A stretch of DNA of 64,000 bases, taken from contig JAQMRL010000006.1 in NCBI GenBank assembly GCA_035578175.1, forward strand, positions 55,283,001 through 55,347,000, read 5' to 3'. Within the stretch, counting starts at the first letter, position 1. Every line of letters begins with the position of its first letter. Source of the DNA: Catonia carolina. Lineage: Eukaryota; Arthropoda; Insecta; Hemiptera; Achilidae. The position numbers and the translations under genes were made by a program. This document shows positions 24,701 to 36,700 of the stretch, piece by piece. Below the pieces are notes generated by a model. It saw nothing but the letters and a program-made list of their open reading frames with translations. It did no database searches and was not told where the DNA came from.

Positions 24701-27700
24701 CATTTCATCTGCTAACATTAATTGAATGGTACACATAATGCTTCACAAATATTTTTCAATACCACTACAACAAACAGTATTTCTAATACTGGTCTCATCA
24801 AGGAGTGATTTTTTTCAAATGTCTCAGCCAAGATATGTAAACTGATTATACTGTATTTCTCGTTCAGAATGCAATACAGCTCTTCTGAGAAACCGTTGTG
24901 TTATCAGGCGTATGAAAAACATCAGGCACAGCCAATACAATAACTCTCCTCAACCGGCAAAAACCGAAGGTCACGGGCAAAAATATTTAGTTTCACTAAT
25001 CATGCTCTAACAAGCTCATTTTAATCAAAAATTAAGAATAAAATACTTTCACTTCCAAATGAATTGTATTTTATTACGCTATAAATGTTATTATTACAGG
25101 ACTCTGATATTTAGATAAGATATGCTCATACAAAGTTGAAAGTTTAAATCTCGTCACATTTTTTGTGATTCACATCAAATAACTTTCTTCTTTCACCGAT
25201 GACACGTGTTTTATTATTTTGGTATAAAATATAGAATTTATAATTTGAAATATGATATGTTATATACAGGGTGATTCATGAAGTTCTCCCCCCACTTCTA
25301 CAGCACATTGTACTAGTAAAAATAATGAAAAAATGTTATATAAACATAGGTCCGAAAACGCTTCGTTAGCGAGTTACAGCTAGCGAAAATTTCGCCTGGA
25401 TTTCAGTTCACCAGGTGAAATGAGGTCTTCCTGGAATTGTGGTAAGGTAGATTAAGGGGCGAATTCAATCATTTCTTATGGTTTTTGATCTGATAAATTG
25501 AATAAAACAGGTCCCAGAACTGTAAGTTAAATAGTTTTTGAGAAAACCAGTGTCAAATGCAAAAAATGGAGTGAAAATCACATTTTTTCATCTTTGGGCA
25601 AGAATAACTTTGTTATTTCACCAAGAAACAGTTAAAAATTTTCAATAAAAAATGTAGAAAATTTTATTCTGAACAAACCGGTGTAAATTAAGTACACAGA
25701 AAGCGAATAGATGTTTGATTAAATGAGTTTTTATTCATAAGAGTACAAAGTAAAATTAACCGGAAAAACTAAAATGAAAAAATGTGTTTTTTTCACTCCA
25801 TTTTTTTGCATTTGACACTGGTTTTCTCAAAAACTATTCGCTTTCTGTGTACTTTATTTACACCGGTTTGTTCAGAATAAAATTTTCTACATTTTTTATT
25901 GAAAATTTTTAACTGTTTCTTGGTGAAATAACAAAGTTATTCTTGCCCAAAGATGAAAAAATGTGATTTTCACTCCATTTTTTGCATTTGACACTGGTTT
26001 TCTCAAAAACTATTTAACTTACAGTTCTGGGACCGGTTTTATTCAATTTATCAGATCAAAAACCATAAGAAATGATTGAATTCGCTCCTTAATCTACCTT
26101 ACCACAATTCCAGGAAGACCACATTTCACCTGGTGAACTGAAATCCAGGCGAAACTTTCGCTAGCTGTAACTCGCTAACGAAGCGTTTTCGGACCTATGT
26201 TTATATAACATTTTTTCATTATTTTTACTAGTACAATGTGCTGTAGAAGTGGGGGGAGAACTTCATGAATCACCCTGTATTGGAAGGCAACAGAAATAAT
26301 AACAGAGTTTGAAAAAATCACTGATTCGAAAGCAGATCAAAGGTAGAAAATGGGGTTGTGTTTTGTATTACGAGAATCTCTGAATCATTTTGGGACCTGT
26401 GAACTTATACCAAACATACTGTCACCGCCACCCCTTCTAATTAATCATTTACTGTGTTGCCGGCCTTCAATACTTCTCCCGGCCCTTGTCGGCACGGTAG
26501 GCCCTTTGGCAGCGTACCGACAAACCTTTCAGCTGTGTACCGACAGAGGGCTTTGTTGCCAAGGCCGAGTGAGTAACCGCCCTCTACGACAGCGCTCTCG
26601 GCAACTATATAAAGAGCGCTACACTGAGCCAAGGAGAATTAATTCCAATCCAAACAGCAGACAGACAAGACGTCCACCACGGCACACGGCTACAGGAATC
26701 CAGCAAAGACTAATCGACGACCCCACAAGAGAGATAATGATGCTTCCGCTCGCCGACCCGTCACCATAAGCCGTTGAACAGACCGTCATCGCCTGCTGAC
26801 ACGAGCAATGTCCACAGCGGTCCCTCGACCGAGCCTTACGCCCACCGGATCCGACAAAGCAGCCATCGACGCACTACTGCGAGGGAAGGAAATGACTTCT
26901 CCACTGGACGACGACATGCCGTGTCGCCCAGCTCTTCGACCGCCATGACGACTATGACCGATGCTTCTCTTTAAGATGACCACCACTTAAACGGCCCTTT
27001 TCAGGGCCACTAAATGTCGCCATTCAGTGACAATAAAATCTATTTTTAACCCCGATGGAAAAAGAGGGGTGTTCAAAAAATAAATAATATCTTTTTTAGT
27101 AATAGTCTACAAAGATTTTAACAATAACTATTCTTTACTTTAAAATTATAAAAAAAGACAATTAAATTGATAAACAATCCCATTACTATAATAATTGTCG
27201 GTACCTGATCTTTAAAACTATAAAAATATTAAGTACGTTTTTGTATTACATTGTTCAATAGGAGTTTGTAAATGAGAACGTGTTGTGACGCGGAGTCAAT
27301 TTTTTTACTAAGGTAGTAGTGCTCAAACTCCCATATGAAATACATTGCTTATGGACTTTCCATACTGCATTCTGAATGTGAAACCAACCACAGGTCAAGG
27401 AATTCCTTTAAAAAGTTAAGACTAAATGTAACCTTTTTAATACTGATGTAGAGTATACGAGGTTTGATCAAAAATAACAGGAATTTTTAAATCTTGCGGG
27501 TTCTGTTAATCCGATTTCCAAAATTTCTTTTTACCTTGTTGGTACACCTGTTTCTAACGTATGTTCACATTTGCAGCCATTTGGAATGTACAGTTTATTG
27601 TTAGTAGTCGAAAAGAGTACACATGTTTGCATTCGCTCGGTGATTTGTTACTTCTGTAAAACTGGATCAAAGTCAAAGAGTTTGCATTAAATTTTGTGTG

Positions 27701-30700
27701 AAAAATGATATAAAGTGTAATACCACATTCGAAATGTTAATAGTTGTTTAAGGTGAATCTACTATGATTAAAACAAGAGTTTACGAGTGGTACAAACGGT
27801 TCAAAAATGGCTGTAAAATCGTTGAAAATGATGACTGCCTTGGACGCCCTAGCACATCGATAACCGAAGACAGCGTCAAAGAAGTGAGGAAAATGATTCT
27901 GAAAGATCGCAGAATCACTATCAGAAAGGTTGTATCATTCGGATCATGTCAAGCAATTTTTTCGGATGTTTTTGGTATGTAATGCATGGCAGTAAAGTTC
28001 ATTCCGAAATTACTGAATTTCGAACAAAATGAACGTCGAGTGGATATCGCCCAAGAATTGGTGAATGAAGTCAACACTGATCCAGAATTTCCATACACGG
28101 TCATAACTGGTGACAAAACATGGGTATATGGGTATGACATTATGAGAACCATGAAAGATGACAGTTTGCCACCATTGATGACATAAAAACAGAATTACAA
28201 GAGGAGCTGAAAGCTATACCAAAAAGCGAGTTCCAGAATTGCTTCCAAGATTGGAAAAAGCACTGGCACAAATGTATTATATCTGAGGAGGATTACTTTG
28301 AAGGGGACAAAATTGATATAGATGAATTATTAACATTGAAATATATATTTCTAACCACCAGAATACGGTAACATAAAACACTTACCAATGTTTATAGCGC
28401 TTTCGTGTATCTTGTACACATCTTCAGTAAATTAAAATTTATTTTATGTCAAAATTTAAAACTTCCTGCTCCCACCATGGTAGATAAGGAATAAGGATAA
28501 GTTATTCCTTATCTACCATGGTGGGAGCAGGAAGTTTTAAATTTTGACATAAAATAAATTTTAATTTACTGAAGATGTGTACAAGATACACGAAAGCGCT
28601 ATAAACATTGGTAAGTGTTTTATGTTACCGTATTCTGGTGGTTAGAAATATATATTTCAATTTTAAATAATACACCTGTTTAAAATCCTACATAGGATGT
28701 TTGATAGAATTATTAACAATCTTTTTAAGGAAAACTAAAATTCCCGTAATTTTTTGATCAAACCTCGTATTTGTCAGTAACTGCATTTACGAAATGGCTT
28801 CTCGTTGTGTAAAATACAGATATCAAGCTAAGATAAAATAGATACACAGTTTATTATTGAGACAAACTAGATAAAATAATACTTTGTTTAATCAAAAATT
28901 ATAAATTTCAATAAGACCTCTGTTTTTAATAAAACAAATATTTTTACAGTATAGATAGATATTTAAAAATACTTTTTACAAAGATCATTACAACCGGCCC
29001 ATAACAAACACATAGCAGTACACACATTTTAAAAAGACAATTAATAATCAGATAATAAAAAAAATAATAAAAAAAGAGATAGATAGAGATATAGCTTAGC
29101 TATAAAATTTAATATTAAATTTATTATAATCATTATTTAAAAAGAATCGTTAAATAAATGTTTTATTAATTGCGAAAATATTACTTACGTTGTTAATAAT
29201 ATTTTATTAGACATGTTTATAAAATTCATGTTATTAATTAAAATTGCATTTATAGGTAAAGTTATTGATTATAAAATTAGCAAAAAATATTAAAGATTAA
29301 AAGCATAAATTTATTTAGCAATATGTGCAAATCTTTATAATTTTATTTGTTTTCTATGGTATAGCCCATAAAAAAATTATAAAAATATTTTATCATTAAT
29401 TACTGTAATTTATATATAGCGAACATAAAGTTTAAATTTTAAAAATACACAAGTTTTCACTAATCTGTACTCCTTTTTATACGAAATAGGTTTTTCATTT
29501 ATTTATACTAACATGTTTCGGTGGATCCACCATTCTCAGAATATATTAACCATTCAAATTGAAATTTATTTATTTCTTTTACAATTAATAAATTGAAACT
29601 TATTTCTTCATGAACTTGTATAAAAATCTTACACAAGTGACTGAAAAAATAAAATCTTCAAACAAATTTTAACCTATTCAATACTGACACTGAGATTATT
29701 TGTCAGCAACTGTATTTACGAAATTGTTTCTTGTTGTGTAAAACTGTTTTAATACTTTTTTTATACCCTAATATGTGTATGTTACAATCTGTTCAATTTA
29801 AGAACAATAAGCAACCCCATGACCCAATGAGATTAGGATATGACGTGTAAATAAGGTGTAGTCTTGTTTCTCAGGCCGACCATTCCTGAGAAAGTATGGT
29901 TAATTGAACCCCAACCATCAAAGTACACCGGTAATCACTGTCTAGTATTCAAATTCATATTTTTTTACTAGAATTTGAACCACAGAATCTTCATCTCTGT
30001 ATATCAGTTGTAAAACAGCTGACTTACAGCGATGACTTTACCACTAGACCAACCCGGTGGGTTTTCATACTTAACCCTTCTGCGCCAGGAACCGTATATT
30101 CGAGGTCCAGGTAGTTGCATGCTTTGAGCGGTCATAGCGAGATTGTATTTATAAAGCTATCAGGGCGTATGATATCTCAAAATACGCACGCTGAAATGTA
30201 GTCAAATTTGATATAAAGAACCATGTATTTACAATTGATAGTGCTTGCTGTGAGGGGGGTGAAGTTTCCAAACATAAGTTTTTGTTTCACCAATCTTTCA
30301 CATAGTGTAACTTTGGGAATATTTCATCTTTAGGGTTGGTACTTCTGTAGGCCTATTGTAGTGATGTGTATTATTGACTGAAGAGAGATAGAACGTTTAC
30401 GCAGTTGCTGGGCTGAGATATGCAGATGTTTATGAGCGTAATTTTTTTCTGTCTTTGCTGTGACACGTGGAACCTTTTATCCCATTCCTTTCCACACTAC
30501 ATCCTGTTACTGGTGTATTTGTAAGGTAAATTATTCTTAAAGCAAGGCCATGTATTTATTCAATAACAGAGCTATACGGTGGTGGGGGAGTTACCAACCT
30601 AACTGTAATTCCTTTACTGGTTTTTACCAATTTTCAGATTTTTTGATTTCTTTTAAAATTATTACAAATTTCAAACTGCAATTACTCAGCAAAATGTTAC

Positions 30701-33700
30701 CCAAAATACAAATTTAAAACACGGTTTTATTCACGAAACTCTCTTCTTCAAAACACGTAATGTACAATTTTATGCTTAACTGAAATTTTAGCACATTACA
30801 GCCATAAATATGAAACAGTAACAATTTTCGTGCAAGTGAATATTTCACAAGCTACAGCAACCGTAAAGCGTAATCGATTTTCATGTTTTTATACTTACAA
30901 AAACGGTACGTATTATAAGAAGCAGCTATAATTTTTTCATAATTTTTTTTTAGTAATGAACTTAGCTAAATGGATTTATTTGGGTTTAGACGTGTATTGA
31001 CATTTACAGTTTAAAAGTAGCACCAAATGCGGAGCGGTGCCAAAGGGTTAACTAGTGAAATACTATCCACTCAGTTAACACAACTGTTAGTACCATTTCA
31101 ACCCCTATAAACAATAAATATCTCAACTATACTGTCTGTGCATTTTAAATCGTCCAAGCCACGTATTGGGTCACCTGCTACCCTAATTTACGAGTAATCT
31201 ATGTTATAATTGCTGACTCCATTTGGTCGTGGACATAGACCCCATTTAAACCTGTCCTATTTCTTTAAAAAACTTATACTAAAATTATTAAATAGATTTT
31301 GCCTGTTAGCAGCTATGATAGCTAACATCAACTATACTATTTTTCAAAGCTGATGAACTCTGAATGTACGCATTGCCCCCTACCCACTTCATAGCTAGCC
31401 AACGACTTGCCAGCAACGTTGCCAATACTTGCTCTCGTAGCTCTGTTATATATTTTGTCAGCCATTTTTTTGGACTTTCAATAATAATTATAACTTATGA
31501 ACATACAACCAGCTGATTAAATCATTAAGTATTGGATGTTAACGCGCTCTTTAATCGATATGTTCAGCATGAAATGTATGACACAAGTGAACTACTGCAG
31601 CTCTTATACACATGCGCACGTAATGTTTGTCAAGTTGATACATTCGTACAATCTGACAACGCTGGCAAACGTTCTGATTGGTCTAAACGCGTGGAACAAC
31701 AGAGCTCATCAACCGTGAAAAGCATTATAATATGATTTTGGTACAGCATGTGCTGAAATCTTTTGGCTTTTTAATAAATTATTTACAGTATTGATAACTG
31801 CATAAATAATGAAGATAATCAACAAAGCGCAGTATGATGACACAAACCATCTAACCTAAACATCCAGTGTTGTAATTGATATAGTGTTCACCACAACATG
31901 AAAAATTCAATTCAAAATATGGATAATTATTCTGCAGAATATAATACAAATCATCGCTCAAAGTGGGTGAGAGAATTAAAATAGGCGAATACATTATGAG
32001 GACCGCTAACAAAACCCAGTTTATGCCTGATACAAGTTGATATAATTGTAAACCCAATACTAAAAAGGTTACTAATTAAAGTAGTTTCAATCTGAATGGT
32101 TTATGGCCGCCCCACTGGCGTAGTGCTTAGCGCAACTGACTTCTACGCAGGGGTTGCGAGTTCAATTCCTGGTCAGGTCCGGGATTTTTTCATCACTCAT
32201 TTTCATATCGGCATTAGCAGAAATTCCAAAACAGTCAGACATAACATAAATAATGAATGGTTTATGTACTTAAATTATGGTGGGTCCTCTAAAACATATT
32301 AACACAAAAAATTGACATGAAAACAATACTTTCCTTCCCTATATTATTCATGAAGGGTAAGAGAAAGTAAAAACCAGTAAATTTATCCCAAAAATCCTGT
32401 TCACTTTCACTCTCATGAAATCCTTTTCATGCGAGTCCCTTTCCATACTCTGGCTGTTAGCAATTTTTAAAAAGGCTTACCTTTGACTTACGGCAAGAAC
32501 CATTAGTGATTTTTGTATCTACTCTTTAAAAGGAATCGAATGACACTATTTTTGTTTTTTTTTAAATTCTGACGATTTCTTGACTTCCGGTCGAAACCAG
32601 AACTTCAAACCCAATTTAAGCTCACTAGCTTTTTATGTAGATTACGAATCTGAAAAATTCTTTTTTGCTATCTCTTGTAATTTCTGACATTTGGGTGTGC
32701 CGAACAGATAACGGAAAATGATAGATGACAATTTTTAAAAATTGCCACCACAACTATAAAATTGCCATTAAAACTATAGTATATGAAAATTAAAGCACAA
32801 TTGAGAAGAGTACAGGTAAGAGAAAACTAGTAGTATTTTTTCATTTAAATTAATTAAACGCTGCAGTATGTATATTAAAGATTTATGCAGTTAGTAAAAA
32901 ATTCCATCTGATTAAAAAATAAATAAACTTACATTTATTTAGATGAAAATACAACATTTCAATGAAAAATCAACTTCAATTATTTGATATCAAATATTTT
33001 CAACAAAGAAAATAGTTAACCTTATAAAAAGTACAATAAATCAAAAGTTGATTTAAATTTTATTGTCACAATTTTTTAATCAGTGTATCAATAAATAACT
33101 ATAAGGCACCCATGGGGTGACTTCATTTAAAAATTTAAATTCATTTAACTGACTTCTATAAATATAAAAAAACTGATAGCTATGCTTTCCCCTAACTATA
33201 CAATAAAAAAACCAAAAATGTCGGAGATTCTTATTTAATTTAAAATCTCCAATCAATTTTCTGACATGAATTAAACACTTAAAAATAAGCATTTAACAGT
33301 AAGCACATATGAAGCATTATGTAGAACAAACGTTCATTAAACTAGAAGGGAAGTCGTGTACCAAATTTTAAAACAATAAAGAATAATGTCAAAGAAAATG
33401 ATTACGGCCAAATGAGACAATTATTTGTCAGATTTCTTTAATAATAACAATATTGAATGTTTATGAGGGCTGTTTCTTTCGATCTCTAATAGAACATAAA
33501 TAAAAGACAAGGGAATATAAAACAAATAATAATTTATTACTAAAAGTTACATACACCTATAGCTACTTTTAGACACAATCACCATGATGATTCAAGCCTA
33601 CCTAACGATTTGTCATACTGTGGACAAATATTTTAAAACCATTTTTCATTACCTTCTTAATTCATTACTCTTTATAAATGGTGCCACCAATGAATTTAAA

Positions 33701-36700
33701 TGAGTCTTGACATTGTCTTGAAGCTCCTTATTAGTTTGGAAACACTACCCTCCCCTAGCCACTCTTCAGTCAGAGAAAAGATGGAAGATAATTGGTGCAA
33801 AGTCAAGACTGTATGTCAGGGGATCGAAAATGTCAAAATAATTCAAACAAACTTTTAACACTTAAAGATTACAGCAACTGTGTTTTGGGACCAAAAAGGT
33901 GTAATGCTTGTGAAGTTCATGTAGAGGACCATAAATAATGCAGCAGTACATTGTGAAACGTTACAAAGTTTGTGGAAAGCTATTCAGAACAAAAAACGAG
34001 GTACGGGGAAATTCATTGACGGCAATATTTCATGAAAAGCGTATTGGAAAGTTCGTCCACAGGTACGACAAATGCTTCAATCATCAATGTGATTATGTCA
34101 AACAGTAACTACAGTGGACCTTCACTTTACAATATTTCACGTTATGATGTGTCATCAAATTAGTCATCGGATTCCCAAAGTCACACGTGCACCTGACCCT
34201 CCAATCGTCAACCCCTACAGTAAGAAGTTCTGATCAAATGCACTCCCTCCCTCTTGTCAAGATACCCTCGACCATGCTACCCGCACCCTCCCATCTGATG
34301 ATGGGAGGCTGATCTGATGGGGGATGATGGGGGATCTGATGATGATGATGATGATGGGGGGCTGAAGGTTGTTTCTGTTTTTCAGTTTTATCACAGCACC
34401 CATACTATTTAGTATTGTTACACGTTATCGCCTTGGTTATCGGTTTAGCATCTGTGCCGTAGTGTCTGTCATGTTATTATAAATACGTATTCTTTGTAGT
34501 TTTGGTACCGTGTTTCCTGTGTACGTTAATGTAGTTATAATGAAAATGGGTCCTAAATCGGGCATAAAAAGTAAACTTTCTATTAAAAAAAAGCAAGAAT
34601 TTATAAAAAAAACATGATGAAGGGGCTAGGATAAATGAATTGGTTCACCAGTATGGTTACTCCTAGTCTACAATTTCCACGATTGTGAAGCAAAAGTCAG
34701 TTTTAAAAGACGTTAAAGTGTCTGATAGATCAAACACAATTCAAAAAGGCATTTTTTAATAATTATACCTATTATAAAATCATTTGTACTGAAATCAGCA
34801 CTATTTGAAGAATGTATAGGGTTATCTGTATGTACAGGCTAATAATGTAAATTTCTTGTGGAATTGTATATATGGTCTAATGATTGGGCAAGAATGCAGT
34901 CTCACAATACAATGTTTTCGCTTTACGATTGTTCTTCTGGAATGAATTACGATCGTAATGTGAGGGCCTACAATATAAGTATACATAACTTATGCTGGTG
35001 CAACCCAACAGCTCTGTGAGCAATTTCAATGAGATAATTTCGATCACCTGCCACACAGTCCCAACCTAACACGAGTGATTTCCATCTTTTCCCTGAACTG
35101 AAAAAGTGGCTAGGGAGCTTCTAAACTTAACTAGGAGCTTCAACTCATGTAAATGCATTGGCAGGAACATTTTATGAAAAAGTATTGTAAAGCTTCTCCA
35201 CAGGTATAACAAATGCGTCAATCATCAAGGTGATTATGTTGAAAAGTAGCCAAAAAGTACGTAACTTTTAGTAATAAAATATTTCATTCTATATTAACTT
35301 ATCTTTTATTAATCGCCTACCTAAAGTAGAAAAAACAACTCTTGTAAAAAAAATAATTTTATTTTTGTGTACTGTCACCAAGAGATTGGATTATGTTGTA
35401 AATATTAATGTCTTTAATAATATTTAAATTAATTATTTAATTAATAAATATTATTTATTTATTTTTTATTAGGTATATATTTTTTATTGAGTACTTACCT
35501 TTAATAATCAAACTATAGAGTAAGATACAAAATTTCTAATAAATTGTTACATTATTGAAAATGTAACTTGAAAATTTAAATTTATATAACAGACAAATTA
35601 TTTGTTTTAAATATTTTTTTTTGTAACCATGGGATGAATTCAATTAAAATTAATGTACGTGAATAACTGAAATTGATGGTACTCTTTATCATTTTTAATA
35701 GGATTTTAAATTGAATATATTAATTACCTTAGGGTCGTATCTCTTGTATTGATCTAAACCAAGTCCTGAAACATATATTAAAGAATATTTAATTTACAAA
35801 TATTCATAAAAATCAAACAGAATACATACATTATTTATAAATTCCAGAGACCTTGCAACAAATAATAATTGAATTTTTTTTTATTTATCACTTAATTTTT
35901 TATATGAAACAGCTTCAGAACAATTATGTTTATATAAAATAAAAACATAAAGAGAAGCCAGATGAAGGGTTTTTCATCAATATATTGAATGGAATTTCGG
36001 ATGAGATTTAGAAAAACAAAAATGATTAAGACAGGGATGCAGGTTACTTTGACCCGGTTCAGCTACTTGATAGTGATACCGATTATCAGCAGTATTCATA
36101 TGGAATTATCAATTCAGGTACAAATTATTTTGTTAAGACAATTCCACAATGAGACCCACCGGGTTGGTCTAGAGGTAAAGTCGTCGCCGCGAGTTAGTTG
36201 TTTAACAGCTGATTTTGGAGACGAGGATTCCTGGTTTAGCCGACCCGTGGTGTAGTGTCAGCGCAACTGGCTACTATGCCGGGGTTTCAGGTTCGATTCC
36301 CGGTCAGGTCTGGCATTTTTTTCATCTGTAAATCACCACATATCATTACCTATGCACAAGCCCAAGGCTTATGTAGGCATCATCACTCAATAAAAAAAAA
36401 AAAAATCCTATAAAAGGTAGTTACTTTTATACAGATTTGAATAATAGACAGTGGTTGTCGGTATACTTTGATGGTTGGGGTTCAATTATCCATACTCTCT
36501 CAGGAATGGTCGACCTGAGTCTGTACAAGACTACACCACATTACACGTCATATACATCATCCTCATCTCACTGGGTCATGGGGTTGCTTATTGCTCTGAA
36601 TTGAACAGGTTGCAACGTACACATATTAGGAATTTAAAAAAATTTATAAAAAATAAAGAGTGCTGCGCCCTAAACTAAACGATATTAATGAAAATGCACT

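Larger units (their letters stand above)
27458..28767 (+). mobile_element. deleted mariner carrying a palindromic insertion
   Basis: TA at 27456-27457 and 28768-28769. The inverted ends share CGAGGTTTGATCAAAAA. Without the palindrome at 28335-28661 the element is about 0.98 kb, shorter than a 1.3-kb mariner because the catalytic middle is lost. Confidence 0.85.

Noticed and set aside
26350..26986. GC-rich ORFs on both strands (139, 66 and 66 codons)
   Set aside because: They fall in the LTR-like block, where GC-rich sequence lowers stop frequency; the homologous copy at 9985 does not keep the frames.
31532..31735. Two overlapping ORFs in repeat R6
   Set aside because: The frames are not kept in the other R6 copies.
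34299..34365. GATGAT direct repeats as a CRISPR-like or regulatory array
   Set aside because: It is a simple microsatellite inside a Tigger remnant; a CRISPR array is not expected in an animal genome.
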